This document shows, piece after piece, positions 15,437-26,001 of a stretch of 64,000 nt of DNA. Within the stretch, counting starts at the first letter, position 1, and every line of letters starts with the position of its first letter. Both the position numbers and the translations under genes were made by a program. The notes below the pieces were generated by a model. It was not told the origin of the DNA and searched no databases. It saw only the letters and a program-made list of their open reading frames with translations. The stretch is taken from assembly GCF_003027925.1 (NCBI RefSeq), contig NZ_PYPS01000007.1:62001-126000 (forward strand), read 5' to 3'. This stretch comes from Micromonospora sp. RP3T (GTDB lineage: Bacteria > Actinomycetota > Actinomycetes > Mycobacteriales > Micromonosporaceae).

Positions 15437-16168
15437 GTGGACGCCCCGGAGACCCCCTTCCCCGCCCTGTTCAACTTCCGCGACGTCGGCGGCTACCCCG
15501 CCCGCGACGGCCGCGCCGTCCGACGCGGTCGGCTCTACCGCTCCGACTCGCTGCACCGCATCGACGAGACCGACCGGGCCGCGTTCACCGCGCTCGGCAT
15601 CCGCACGGTGATCGACCTGCGCCGGCCGACCGAGGTGGCGCGCGACGGCCGGGTGCCCGACTACGACGGGCTCGCCTACCGGCACATCCATCCCGAGCAT
15701 GCGGACTGGGCCGCCCAGCAGTTCGAGTCCTCCGGCGTCGACCTGGCCCGCTACCTCGCCGACCGGTACGCGGACCTGGCCCGCACCGGCACGGCGGGGC
15801 TGGCCGAGGCGGTCGGCCTGATCGCCGACAGCGCCAACGCCCCGGTGGTGGTGCACTGCGTCGCCGGCAAGGACCGCACCGGCATCGTCTGCGCGCTCAC
15901 GCTGGCCGTGCTCGGCGTGGCCGACGACGACATCGTCGCGGACTACGCGCTCAGCACCGCCGCGTCCGAACGGTTCAGCGCCTGGGTGCGGGCCACCCTG
16001 CCGGACGCGGAGGAGCTGCCGCCGCCGTTCCTGGGCTCCCCCGCCGAGGCGATGGAGCTGTTCCTCGCCGAGCTGCGCGCCGGCCACGGCTCGGTCGAGG
16101 GCTACCTGACGCACGCCGGCGTCACCGAGGCCCAGCTCGACGCGCTCCGCGCCCACCTCCTGGAATGA
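15437..16168 (+). CDS. Tyrosine-protein phosphatase (Ptp/SIW14-like)
   Basis: 243 residues. The catalytic P-loop HCVAGKDRTG supplies the Cys-x5-Arg active site, and FNFRDVGGY plus TVIDLRRPTEV are the N-terminal signature of the actinobacterial and mycobacterial PtpB-like family. Such enzymes remove phosphate from phosphotyrosine, phosphoserine or phosphoinositides. GTG 15437 is chosen because TACCGT ends 7 nt upstream (leaderless). It converges on ilvE across a long stem-loop. Confidence 0.88.
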   Translation: MDAPETPFPALFNFRDVGGYPARDGRAVRRGRLYRSDSLHRIDETDRAAFTALGIRTVIDLRRPTEVARDGRVPDYDGLAYRHIHPEHADWAAQQFESSGVDLARYLADRYADLARTGTAGLAEAVGLIADSANAPVVVHCVAGKDRTGIVCALTLAVLGVADDDIVADYALSTAASERFSAWVRATLPDAEELPPPFLGSPAEAMELFLAELRAGHGSVEGYLTHAGVTEAQLDALRAHLLE

Positions 16169-16174
16169 CGTGTC

Positions 16175-16226
16175 GACCAAGGAGTTGGCGTCCGGCTCCG
16201 GACCGGGGGACGCCAACTCCTTGGTC
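16175..16226. terminator. Bidirectional terminator between phosphatase and ilvE
   Basis: A 19-bp perfect stem (GACCAAGGAGTTGGCGTCC and its complement) closes a loop of about 14 nt. The two flanking genes converge here. It has no U run. Confidence 0.85.
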
Positions 16227-16241
16227 ACGCCTCCGGGGGCG

Positions 16242-17339
16242 TCAGAGCACCCGGGTGACCCAGTGGTGGGGGTCGGCGGTGCGACCGCGCTGGATGTCGA
16301 CCAGCTTCTGCCGCAACGCCATGGTGGTGCGGCCCGGCTCGCCGCCGCCGATGAGGAACTCGCCGTCCGGGAAGCGCACGCCGCCGATCGGGGTGATCAC
16401 GGCGGCGGTGCCGCACGCGAAGACCTCGCGCAGCCGGCCGCTGGCCGCGTCCGCCTGCCAGTCGGCGAAGCTGACCGGGCTCTCCCGGACCGTGTGCCCG
16501 GCCTCGCCGGCCAGCATCAGGATCGCGTCGCGGGTGATGCCCGGCAGGATCGTGCCGCTCAGCGGCGGGGTGACGACCGTGCCGTCGTCGTAGACGAAGA
16601 AGACGTTCATGCCGCCCAACTCGTCGACGAACCGCCGCTCGACCGCGTCCAGGAAGACCACCTGGTCGCAGCCGGCCTCGATCGCCTCGGCCTGGGCCGC
16701 CAGCGAGGTGGCGTAGTTGCCGCCGCACTTGGCCGCGCCGGTGCCGCCGGGCGCGGCCCGGGTGTAGTCCGGCGAGACCCAGACCGTCACCGGCTTCACC
16801 CCGCCGGCGAAGTAGGCGCCGGCCGGCGACGCGATGACGCAGTAGAGGTATTCGTTGGCCGGGCGCACGCCGAGGAAGACCTCGCTGGCGAACATGAAAG
16901 GCCGCAGGTAGAGGCTGCCGTCCTCGTGCTCCGGGATCCACTCCCGGTCGATCTCGACCAGTCGACGCAACGACTCCAGGAACGTCTCCGGCGGCAGCTC
17001 CGGCATGGCCAGCCGGCGGGCGGACGCCACGAAGCGGGCCGCGTTGGCCTCCGGGCGGAACATGGTCACCGAACCGTCACCGGTGCGGTACGCCTTCAGG
17101 CCCTCGAAGATCTCCTGCGCGTAGTGCAGCACCGCGGCGGCCGGGTCCATCGGGATCGGGGCGCGCGCCTCGACCCGGGCGTCGTACCAGCCCTTGCCGT
17201 CGGCGTAGCGGATGGTGACCATGTGGTCGGTGAACACCCGGCCGAACCCCGGGTTCGCCAGCAGGGCGGCCCGGTCGGCGGCGGATACCGGCGCGGGATT
17301 CGGACGGATCTCGAAATCGAGCTTGTCACCACCGCTCAT
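16242..17339 (-). CDS. ilvE: Branched-chain amino acid aminotransferase
   Basis: 365 residues of fold-type IV PLP enzymes. The Schiff-base lysine is in GAAKCGGNYATSL; conserved YLRPFMFASE and EVFACGTAAVITPIG are present. It interconverts valine, leucine and isoleucine with their 2-oxo acids. ATG 17339 has GGGAGG at 8 nt; an upstream in-frame start at 17393 is less likely. leuB lies directly upstream on the same strand, but a strong hairpin (17490-17515) separates them, so ilvE probably has its own promoter. Confidence 0.95.
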   Translation of the reverse strand: MSGGDKLDFEIRPNPAPVSAADRAALLANPGFGRVFTDHMVTIRYADGKGWYDARVEARAPIPMDPAAAVLHYAQEIFEGLKAYRTGDGSVTMFRPEANAARFVASARRLAMPELPPETFLESLRRLVEIDREWIPEHEDGSLYLRPFMFASEVFLGVRPANEYLYCVIASPAGAYFAGGVKPVTVWVSPDYTRAAPGGTGAAKCGGNYATSLAAQAEAIEAGCDQVVFLDAVERRFVDELGGMNVFFVYDDGTVVTPPLSGTILPGITRDAILMLAGEAGHTVRESPVSFADWQADAASGRLREVFACGTAAVITPIGGVRFPDGEFLIGGGEPGRTTMALRQKLVDIQRGRTADPHHWVTRVL

Positions 17340-17489
17340 CGCGCTGACCTCCCTGCGGGTCCACGGCATGCGGGGGTCGCACACCGACGTCACTGGTGCC
17401 AGAAACTTACCCCGAACGGTCGTTCAGCGGATAGCTCCGGCCCCGCACATCGACGATGCCAATCGGGGGGAGCTGGCCCGGAAACGGGT

Positions 17490-17515
17490 CTGGCGGCCCG
17501 GAACCGGGCCGCCAG
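17490..17515 (-). terminator. Terminator after leuB
   Basis: CTGGCGGCCCGG and CCGGGCCGCCAG form a 12-bp GC stem immediately after the leuB stop codon, before ilvE. Confidence 0.75.
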
Positions 17516-17529
17516 CAGGATCGGCCCGG

Positions 17530-18561
17530 TCAGGCTACCGCGTGGGCGGCGAGCCGGTCGCCGACCTCGTCGGTGCGCAGCGGCGTGCCGGGGGTACGCC
17601 CGGACAGCTCGGCGGCGACCGCGGCGGTGACCCGCGCGGCGGCGTCGGCGTGGCCGAGCTGGTCGAGCAGCAGCGCGGCGGAGAGCACGGCGGCCACCGG
17701 GTCGGCGACGCCCTTGCCGGCGATGTCCGGCGCGGAGCCGTGCACCGGCTCGAACATCGACGGGTACCGCCCCTCCGGGTTGATGCAGCCGCTGGCGGCC
17801 AACCCGATGCCACCGGTCACCGCGGCGGCGATGTCGGTGAGGATGTCCCCGAAGAGGTTGTCGGTCACCACCACGTCGTACCGGGACGGGTTCGTCACCA
17901 GGAACATCGCGGCGGCGTCGACGTGCTGGTACTCCGTGGTCACGTCGGGGTGCTCGGCGGCCACCTCGGCGAAGGCGCGGGACCACAGCGAGCCGGCGTG
18001 GGTGAGCACGTTGGTCTTGTGCACCAGCGTGACCTTGCGCCGCTCCCGGCGGTCGGCCCGGGCGAACGCGTCCCGGATCACCCGCTCGACACCGTGCCGG
18101 GTGTTCAGGCTCTCCTCGGTGGCCACCTCGGCCGGGGTGCCCCGGTGCAGGCTGCCGCCGGCGCCCGCGTAGAGCCCCTCGGTGCCCTCGCGGACCACCA
18201 CGAGGTCCACCTCGCCAGGCTTGACGGCCGCCAGCGGGCCGGTCACGCCGGGCCAGAGCCGGGACGGCCGGAGGTTCACGTACTGGTCGAAAGCGAAGCG
18301 GAGCTTGAGCAGCAGGCCGCGCTCCAGCACGCCGGGCGGCACGGTCGGGTCGCCGACGGCGCCGAGCAGGATGGCGTCGTGACCGGCCAGTTCGTCGAGG
18401 ACGCTGTCCGGGAGCACCTCGCCGGTGCGGTGCCAGCGCGCGGCGCCGAGGTCGTACTCGGTGGCCTCGATGCCGGGCAGCACGGCGTCGAGGACCTTGC
18501 GGGCCTGCCCGACCACCTCGGGACCGATGCCGTCACCGGCCACCACCGCGATGCGTGCCAC
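17530..18561 (-). CDS. leuB: 3-isopropylmalate dehydrogenase
   Basis: 343 residues of the beta-decarboxylating dehydrogenase family: [17 protein letters not shown] at the N-terminus, the substrate-arginine region, and [19 protein letters not shown] carrying the metal-binding aspartates. It oxidises and decarboxylates 3-isopropylmalate in leucine synthesis, and erythro-3-methylmalate in the citramalate route, so it also serves CimA. GTG 18561 is preceded by GAGGAG at 7 nt. It runs toward ilvE with a terminator between. Confidence 0.95.
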   Translation of the reverse strand: MARIAVVAGDGIGPEVVGQARKVLDAVLPGIEATEYDLGAARWHRTGEVLPDSVLDELAGHDAILLGAVGDPTVPPGVLERGLLLKLRFAFDQYVNLRPSRLWPGVTGPLAAVKPGEVDLVVVREGTEGLYAGAGGSLHRGTPAEVATEESLNTRHGVERVIRDAFARADRRERRKVTLVHKTNVLTHAGSLWSRAFAEVAAEHPDVTTEYQHVDAAAMFLVTNPSRYDVVVTDNLFGDILTDIAAAVTGGIGLAASGCINPEGRYPSMFEPVHGSAPDIAGKGVADPVAAVLSAALLLDQLGHADAAARVTAAVAAELSGRTPGTPLRTDEVGDRLAAHAVA

Positions 18562-18780
18562 CTGGCGCTCCTCACCTCGTCGTTCTGCGCAACGCTACGT
18601 CGCCGTCCCGCCTCCCGGTACGAGTCTTCCACCATCCGGGAAGCCCGATGCACAGGAGGCTCCCAGCCGGCATTCATGGTGCGGTCATCTCCACTGCTTA
18701 GGGTCGAGTCGACCGGGTCGACGGGCACCCGGCACCGGCATCGCCGCGACGGTGCGGCGGCCAGCGAGGGGGCGGGTGTC

Positions 18781-19653
18781 ATGCGGATCGACCAGCGGCG
18801 GGCACACTGGGCGGACGAACAACCCCGGACCCGCTGGGTCGACCAGACCGGCTTCCGCCAGCCCCGCCCCGACCTGCGCCTCGGCTCCCGCAGCCACCGG
18901 GTGGAGCGCGACGGCACCGCCCCCTACGACCGGATCAGCGTCCGGCACACCGTCAGCACCTCCACCGCGGAGTACACGCTGCTGCTCAACGCGCCGGACT
19001 GGTTCGGTCACCGGGGCGTCGGCGAGGCGCTCCGCGACGCCGTCGCCGAACTGCGCGCCGTCGACCTCACCTTCGGCCCGAACCAGCCGGACAGCCTGGT
19101 GTCGCGGCTGCGACGCGACGAGATCAGCCCCGACTCGTACCCTCCGCTGGCCGACCTGGTGGACCGCTGCGCCGCCATGCGGGCGGCGACCGACGGATGG
19201 TTCGACGCCTGGGCGGTGCCGGGCGGCTTCGACCCGGGCGGCCTGCTCGGCGGCTGGGCGGTGGAGCGGGCCGCGGCGCGGTTGCGCGCCGCCGGCATCC
19301 ACGACTACGCCGTGCTCAGCGGCGCCGACCTGACGGTACGCGGCCACGCCGCGCACGGCGGCCCGTGGCGGGTCGCGGTGCACCACCCGACCGAGGCCCG
19401 CCGGCCGCCGCTGGTGCTGGAGATGACCGCCGGCGCGGTCGGCACCTCCGGGGTCACCGGGCGGCGGGGGCACGTCGTCGACCCGCACACCGGGGAGTCG
19501 ACCGAACGGCTGGTCGCCGCCACCGTGGTCGGCCCGGACCTGGCGATCGCCGACGCCTACGCCACCGCCCTGTACGCCGCCGGGCCGGCCGGCCTGGCCT
19601 GGTTCCGCGACGGCTCGGACTACCGCGCGCTCTTCGCGCACCAGCGCCGCTGA
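18781..19653 (+). CDS. ApbE-like FAD:protein FMN transferase
   Basis: 290 residues. The signature FDPGGLLGGWAVERA corresponds to the ApbE flavin-binding motif, and VVDPHTGEST and AIADAYATALYAAG match the metal and substrate regions. ApbE proteins attach FMN covalently to Thr or Ser of target flavoproteins. There is no lipoprotein signal, so this form is probably cytosolic. No flavinylation target is visible nearby. ATG 18781 follows a G-rich ribosome site. Divergent from leuB. Confidence 0.8.
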   Translation: MRIDQRRAHWADEQPRTRWVDQTGFRQPRPDLRLGSRSHRVERDGTAPYDRISVRHTVSTSTAEYTLLLNAPDWFGHRGVGEALRDAVAELRAVDLTFGPNQPDSLVSRLRRDEISPDSYPPLADLVDRCAAMRAATDGWFDAWAVPGGFDPGGLLGGWAVERAAARLRAAGIHDYAVLSGADLTVRGHAAHGGPWRVAVHHPTEARRPPLVLEMTAGAVGTSGVTGRRGHVVDPHTGESTERLVAATVVGPDLAIADAYATALYAAGPAGLAWFRDGSDYRALFAHQRR

Positions 19654-19697
19654 CGCGCGGTCACGCCCCGCTCGCATCCGGGGCGCGGAACCGCGAT

Positions 19698-19733
19698 CGG
19701 CCCCCGCGGTCTCGGCAACGACCGTGGGGGCCG
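19698..19733 (+). terminator. Terminator after the ApbE-like gene
   Basis: GGCCCCCGCGGTC pairs with GACCGTGGGGGCC around an 8-nt loop, 45 nt after the stop codon. The remainder of the 335-nt gap (19734-19988) shows nothing else I can name. Confidence 0.7.
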
Positions 19734-19988
19734 GTCAGCGACGAATGCGCGTGGCTCGCGCAATCGAGGGGTGCGGGCCGACGGACCGGACGCCCGACCG
19801 CGCCACCCGAAGACGGGCCGGGAAATCGACTCAGCCGGAAACCGCACCGGGTACGCTAGCGAATCGACGCAACTCGACGCAAGAGTCTCCACAGCGGACG
19901 CCGCCGGACCGGTGTCGACAATCAGCAGGTGAACCCTCGGGGCGGGGCGGAAGTGACGCCGGCCGCCGGGGATGGCACGCTGTCCGCC

Positions 19989-20345
19989 GTGAGTTTCGAT
20001 CTGAGCGTGTGGGCCCTGCCGAACGGGGCCACCCCGGAGCAGGTGCGAGCGGCCGTGCGGCAGTGCCGCGAGGGATGGCACGGCGAGCAGCACCCCGACC
20101 CGCGCGTGGTCGGCTTCTACCGGGCGATCACGGCGAGCTACCCCGACCGGCCGGCCCGACCGGGCACGCCGTGGGAGGTCGCACCGCTGCACGCGGCCGC
20201 CGACCACGTCGAGATGAACCTGCACCCCGCCTGCCCGGACCAGGTCCTGCTGGACATCGAGCGGCTGGCCGGCGAACACGACCTGATGCTCTTCGACGCG
20301 CAGGACGGCTCGGTCTACCCGCCGCCCGCCCGCGTCCGGTCCTGA
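19989..20345 (+). CDS. Conserved hypothetical protein, 118 aa
   Basis: A small acidic soluble protein beginning MSFDLSVWALPNGATPEQV and ending near LMLFDAQDGSVYPPP. Proteins starting with this S-F-D-L-x-V-W pattern are common in actinobacteria, sometimes beside polymorphic toxins, but no toxin gene is near here, so an immunity role is unsupported. GTG 19989 is chosen: CACGCT ends 7 nt upstream. A longer in-frame start at 19929 lacks a ribosome site. It converges on serA and shares the terminator at 20366-20412. Confidence 0.6.
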   Translation: MSFDLSVWALPNGATPEQVRAAVRQCREGWHGEQHPDPRVVGFYRAITASYPDRPARPGTPWEVAPLHAAADHVEMNLHPACPDQVLLDIERLAGEHDLMLFDAQDGSVYPPPARVRS

Positions 20346-20365
20346 CCGACGCGACCGGCGTCCCG

Positions 20366-20412
20366 CACGACGAAGGGCCCGGCCGAAGCGGCCGGGCCCC
20401 GATCCGTCGTGC
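20366..20412. terminator. Bidirectional terminator between the 118-aa gene and serA
   Basis: Inner stem GGGCCCGGCC-GAAGC-GGCCGGGCCC with outer arms GCACGACG and CGTCGTGC. The two genes converge on it. Confidence 0.8.
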
Positions 20413-20415
20413 GGA

Positions 20416-22014
20416 CTACTCGTCGCGCAGGTCGGCCGCGCTGGCCGCGACCGCACCGATCGAGTCGGCCGCGGAGGTGAGCAGGTCGGCGCCGAGCGCC
20501 TGGTCGACGGTGAGCGTCATCAACGTCTCGCCGCCGGCCTCCCGCCGGGCCACCTGCATGGCGGCGATGTTGACGCCGGCCTCGCCGAGCAGCGTGCCGA
20601 CCGTGCCGACCACCCCGGGACGGTCGACGTAACGCAGGAAGACCAGGATGCCCTCCGCGCCGATCTCCACGTCGAAGCCGTCCACCTCGGTCAGCTTGAG
20701 CACGTCCCGGGCGCCGGTGTGCACCGCCGTGCCGGAGACCCGGACGGTCCGCCCGTCCGGCAGCGCGCCGCGCACCGTCACCAGGTTCGGGTGGTCCACC
20801 GTCTCGGTCGGCGTGGCCAGCGTGACCTCGACGCCCCGCTCGGCGGCCAGGTGCGGCGCGTTGACGTAGGTGACCTGCTCCTCGACCACGGAGCTGAACA
20901 GCCCCTTGGTGGCGGCGAGCTTGAGCACCGACACGTCGTGGCTGGCGATCTCGCCGCGCACCTCGACGGTGACGCTGGCGGCCACGCCGCCGGCCAGCGC
21001 GGTGAACGCCCGGCCCAGCTTCTCGGCCAGCGGCAGCAGCGGCCGGACGTCCTCGGCGACCACGCCGCCGGCCTGCACGTTCACCGCGTCCGGCACGAAC
21101 TCGCCCTGGAGCGCGAGCTTGACGCTCTTCGCCACGGCCAGACCGGCCTTGTCCTGCGCCTCGTTCGTGGAGGCGCCCAGGTGCGGGGTGGCCACCACGT
21201 TGTCGAACGCGAACAGCGGCGACGAGGTGCAGGGCTCCTTGGCGTACACGTCGACTCCGGCGCCGGCGACCCGGCCCTCCGCGATCGCGTCGGCGAGCGC
21301 CTGCTCGTCGACCAGCCCGCCCCGGGCGGCGTTGACGATCCGGACGCCCGGCTTGACGACCGCCAGTTCCTTCTCGCCGATCAGGCCCACCGTCTCCGGC
21401 GTCTTCGGCAGGTGGATCGAGATGAAGTCGCTCTCCCGCAGCAGCTCCTCCAGGCCGACCAGACGCACCCCGAGCTGCGCGGCGCGGGCCGGCTGGATGT
21501 ACGGGTCGTACGCGATGAGCCGGGTGCCGAACGCGGCGATGCGCTGCGCGAACAGCACGCCGATGCGGCCGAGGCCGACCACGCCCACGGTCTTGCCCTG
21601 GATCTCCACGCCGGTGTACTTCGACCGCTTCCACTCGCCGGCCTTGAGCGCGGCGCTGGCGCTGGCGGTGTTGCGGGCCACCGCGAGCAGCAGCGCGACC
21701 GCCTGCTCGGCGGCGGAGACGATGTTGGAGGTGGGAGCGTTGACCACCATGACGCCACGCGCGGTGGCGGCCGGCACCTCGACGTTGTCCAGGCCGACGC
21801 CGGCCCGGGCGACCACCTTCAGCCGGGGCGCCGCCGCGACCGCCTCGGCGTCGATCTGGGTGGCGCTGCGTACGATCACCGCGTCGGCCTCGGAGAGCGC
21901 GGAGAGCAGGGCCGGACGGTCGGTGCCGTCCACGTGGCGCACGTCGAAGTCGTGCGCGAGCACCTCGATGGCGGCGGGGGCGAGTTCTTCGGCGATCAGT
22001 ACGACAGGATTCAT
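20416..22014 (-). CDS. serA: D-3-phosphoglycerate dehydrogenase
   Basis: 532 residues, the long type with an intervening ASB domain and a C-terminal ACT domain. The NAD site is VVGLGRIGVLFAQR. Catalytic Arg, Glu and His appear in NAARGGLVDE, the stretch AKEP and TPHLGAS. It catalyses the first step of serine synthesis and its ACT domain usually senses serine. ATG 22014 has GAGGA at 7 nt; a longer frame start at 22182 is rejected because it gives an unrelated N-terminus. It follows ilvC on the same strand, with a strong terminator between them, as in other actinobacteria. Confidence 0.95.
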   Translation of the reverse strand: MNPVVLIAEELAPAAIEVLAHDFDVRHVDGTDRPALLSALSEADAVIVRSATQIDAEAVAAAPRLKVVARAGVGLDNVEVPAATARGVMVVNAPTSNIVSAAEQAVALLLAVARNTASASAALKAGEWKRSKYTGVEIQGKTVGVVGLGRIGVLFAQRIAAFGTRLIAYDPYIQPARAAQLGVRLVGLEELLRESDFISIHLPKTPETVGLIGEKELAVVKPGVRIVNAARGGLVDEQALADAIAEGRVAGAGVDVYAKEPCTSSPLFAFDNVVATPHLGASTNEAQDKAGLAVAKSVKLALQGEFVPDAVNVQAGGVVAEDVRPLLPLAEKLGRAFTALAGGVAASVTVEVRGEIASHDVSVLKLAATKGLFSSVVEEQVTYVNAPHLAAERGVEVTLATPTETVDHPNLVTVRGALPDGRTVRVSGTAVHTGARDVLKLTEVDGFDVEIGAEGILVFLRYVDRPGVVGTVGTLLGEAGVNIAAMQVARREAGGETLMTLTVDQALGADLLTSAADSIGAVAASAADLRDE

Positions 22015-22127
22015 CGGTCCTCGTAGACGCTCGGTATCGGTTGGCCTGGGGCGTCGGGGCGCCGCGCTGCGCCCTGCGCCGATCCGTGCCATGGCCGTCG
22101 GGTGCCGCGTGGAGCACCACACCAAGG

Positions 22128-22182
22128 ATGGTAGGTGTCGGCCCGCCCTCCGGGTCCCGGACCACGGGGTGAGGGCCCTCAC
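22128..22182 (-). promoter_or_regulatory. Predicted serA promoter with a 14-bp palindrome upstream
   Basis: TACCAT (22128-22133, minus strand) is a candidate -10 box about 115 nt before serA, without a clear -35 box. Upstream of it GTGAGGGCCCTCAC (22169-22182) is a perfect 14-bp palindrome, placed where an activator would bind. The regulator is not known. Confidence 0.4.
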
Positions 22183-22230
22183 ACGCGGTCGTCACGCGCC
22201 GGACACCGCCGGTTCACGTGCCGACGGCGA

Positions 22231-22274
22231 CGACCCGCGGCCCGACGCCGGGGAGAGCGTCGGGTCGCGGGTCG
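22231..22274 (-). terminator. Terminator of the ilvBNC operon
   Basis: An 18-bp near-perfect stem (CGACCCGCGGCCCGACGC with GCGTCGGGTCGCGGGTCG) lies 32 nt after the ilvC stop codon and separates it from serA. Confidence 0.8.
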
Positions 22275-22305
22275 CACGATGTGCCCGGTCGGGCGGTGTG
22301 CCGGG

Positions 22306-23893
<1,588 letters not shown>

Positions 23894-23895
23894 TG

Positions 23896-25821
23896 TTAGA
23901 TGTCGTCCTCGTCGAAGACGGGGCGGACGCCCCGGGCGAACATGATCTCGTCGTTGCTGGTGCCGGCGGCCACCATCGGCCACACCATCGCGTCCTTGCC
24001 GACCACGAAGTCGATGACCACCGGCGCGTCGGTGATCGCCATGGCCGCCTCGATGGTCTTGTCCACGTCGGCGGCGTTCTCGCAGCGCAGCCCGACGCAG
24101 CCGAGCGCCTCGGCGAGCTTGACGAAATCCGGGATGCGGTGCTTGTGCGTGCCCAGCTCGGTGTTGGAGTAGCGCTCCCCGTAGAACAGCGTCTGCCACT
24201 GCCGGACCATGCCGAGGTTGCCGTTGTTGATCACGGCGACCTTGACCGGGATGCCCTCCAGCGCACAGGTGGCCAGCTCCTGGTTGGTCATCTGGAAGCA
24301 GCCGTCGCCGTCCACCGCCCAGACCGTGGTCTCCGGTCGGCCCACCTTGGCGCCCATCGCGGCCGGCACGGCGTAGCCCATGGTGCCCAGCCCGCCGGAG
24401 TTCAGCCAGGTGTTCGGCTTCTCGTAGGAGATGAACTGGCTGGCCCACATCTGGTGCTGGCCGACGCCGGCCACGTAGATCGCGTCCGGACCGGCGATCT
24501 CACCCAACCGCTTGATCACGAACTGCGGGGAGAGCGTGCCGTCGGCCGGCTCCTCGAAGCCGAGCGGGTACCGCTCGCGCAGGTCGTCGAGCTGGTGCCA
24601 CCAGTCCGCCAGGTCGGCGGCCGGGTGGGTGGCCTGCTCGGCGGTGACCGCCGCGATCAGCTCGTCGATCACGTGCCGCGCGTCGCCCACGATCGGGACG
24701 TCGGCGTGCCGGTTCTTGCCGATCTCGGCCGGGTCGACGTCGGCGTGCACCACCGCGGCGTCCGGCGCGAACGAGTCCAGCTTGCCGGTCACCCGGTCGT
24801 CGAAGCGGGCGCCGAGCGCCACGATCAGGTCGGCCTTCTGGAGGCCGTAGACCGCGGCGACGGTGCCGTGCATGCCGGGCATGCCGAGGTGCTGCCGGTG
24901 CGAGTCGGGGAACGCGCCGAGCGCCATCAGCGTGGTGACCACCGGGATCCCGGTCAGCTCGGCCAGCCGGCGCAGCCCCTCGGTGGCGCCGGCCTTGAGC
25001 ACGCCGCCGCCGACGTAGAGCACCGGCCGGCGGGCCGTCGTCATCAGCCGGGCCGCCTCGCGGATCTGCTTGCCGTGCGGGTGCAGCGTGGGCCGGTAGC
25101 CGGGCAGGTCCAGCGTCGGCGGCCAGGAGAACGTGGCCGGCGCCTGGAGGACGTCCTTGGGGATGTCGACGAGCACCGGGCCGGGCCGGCCGGTGGCGGC
25201 CAGGTGGAACGCCTCGGCGAGCACCCGGGGGATCTCGTCGGCGGTCTGCACCAGGAAGTTGTGCTTGGTGATCGGCAGCGTGATGCCCTGGATGTCGGCC
25301 TCCTGGAAGGCGTCCGTGCCGATCGACGGCCGGGCCACCTGGCCGGTGATCGCCACGATCGGCACCGAGTCCATGTAGGCGTCCGCGATCGGGGTGACCA
25401 GGTTGGTCGCGCCCGGGCCGGAGGTGGCGATGCAGACGCCGACCCGACCGGTGGCCTGCGCGTAGCCGGTGGCCGCGTGCCCGGCGCCCTGCTCGTGGCG
25501 GACCAGGATGTGCCGGACGGTGGAGTCGTAGAGCGGGTCGTACGCGGGCAGGATCGCGCCGCCCGGGATGCCGAAGACCACGTCGACGCCGAGCGCCTCC
25601 AGCGAGCGCACGAGCGAACCGGCGCCGGAGACCTGCGCGGTGGTGGGCTGCCGTGCCGGTGTGCCGGCCGGGTCCGCGCCGGCCGGGACGGCCCGGCTCG
25701 CGGCGGGGGCGGCGCCGGTGCGGGCGGCGGGGGCGTGGTCGGCGGCGTCGCCGGTCGCGCCGGTGCCCGTGCGGGCTCGTCGGGCGGAGTGGGCGAGGGT
25801 CTCTGGCGTGGGTCTCGTCAT
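23896..25821 (-). CDS. ilvB: Acetolactate synthase catalytic subunit
   Basis: 641 residues: a disordered Ala/Gly/Pro-rich extension (about 1-65), then the three ThDP-enzyme domains. The catalytic glutamate is in [16 protein letters not shown], and the ThDP/Mg motif [14 protein letters not shown] is near residue 505. It joins two pyruvates, or pyruvate and 2-oxobutanoate. The extension is absent from E. coli enzymes but common in actinobacteria. It heads ilvBNC and sits behind an attenuator (25905-25997). Confidence 0.97.
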   Translation of the reverse strand: MTRPTPETLAHSARRARTGTGATGDAADHAPAARTGAAPAASRAVPAGADPAGTPARQPTTAQVSGAGSLVRSLEALGVDVVFGIPGGAILPAYDPLYDSTVRHILVRHEQGAGHAATGYAQATGRVGVCIATSGPGATNLVTPIADAYMDSVPIVAITGQVARPSIGTDAFQEADIQGITLPITKHNFLVQTADEIPRVLAEAFHLAATGRPGPVLVDIPKDVLQAPATFSWPPTLDLPGYRPTLHPHGKQIREAARLMTTARRPVLYVGGGVLKAGATEGLRRLAELTGIPVVTTLMALGAFPDSHRQHLGMPGMHGTVAAVYGLQKADLIVALGARFDDRVTGKLDSFAPDAAVVHADVDPAEIGKNRHADVPIVGDARHVIDELIAAVTAEQATHPAADLADWWHQLDDLRERYPLGFEEPADGTLSPQFVIKRLGEIAGPDAIYVAGVGQHQMWASQFISYEKPNTWLNSGGLGTMGYAVPAAMGAKVGRPETTVWAVDGDGCFQMTNQELATCALEGIPVKVAVINNGNLGMVRQWQTLFYGERYSNTELGTHKHRIPDFVKLAEALGCVGLRCENAADVDKTIEAAMAITDAPVVIDFVVGKDAMVWPMVAAGTSNDEIMFARGVRPVFDEDDI

Positions 25822-25904
25822 GGCGGTTCAGGCCTTCGGCTGTGAGTGGGTGACGCGGTTGTCAGGTGGGGCGGCGTGCGCCCCGGCGATGGTCCGACGG
25901 CAAC

Positions 25905-25934
25905 AAAAAAGCCCTCGTGCAGGATGCACGGGGC
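25905..25934 (-). terminator. Attenuator terminator of ilvB
   Basis: GCCCCGTGCA and TGCACGAGGGC (one bulged A) form a stem followed by six T residues on the minus strand, 84 nt before ilvB. With the leader peptide this makes a classic transcription attenuator. Confidence 0.88.
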
Positions 25935-25935
25935 C

Positions 25936-25962
25936 AGCGCACTCTCGGGAGGAGAGTGCGCT
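25936..25962 (-). other. Pause hairpin of the ilvB attenuator
   Basis: AGCGCACTCTC and GAGAGTGCGCT form an 11-bp perfect stem with a 5-nt loop. Its first base is the last base of the leader-peptide stop codon, so a ribosome at the end of the leader would disrupt it. Confidence 0.75.
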
Positions 25963-25997
25963 CAGGTAAGTACTCGCAGCGACCGGTTCGACGACAT
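25962..25997 (-). CDS. ilvB leader peptide MSSNRSLRVLT
   Basis: An 11-codon frame from ATG 25997 to TGA. The codons CTG, CGA, GTA, CTT, ACC precede the stop; GTA (Val) and CTT (Leu) are rare in this genome and are the expected control codons. A near-consensus promoter places the transcription start at the ATG, so the leader is probably translated without a ribosome site. An alternative frame starting at an upstream GTG would contain this peptide too. Confidence 0.72.
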   Translation of the reverse strand: MSSNRSLRVLT

Positions 25998-26001
25998 GCG
26001 G

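Noticed and set aside
16170-17630. Plus-strand frame opposite ilvE
   Set aside because: The product has no recognisable motif, while ilvE on the other strand is unmistakable.
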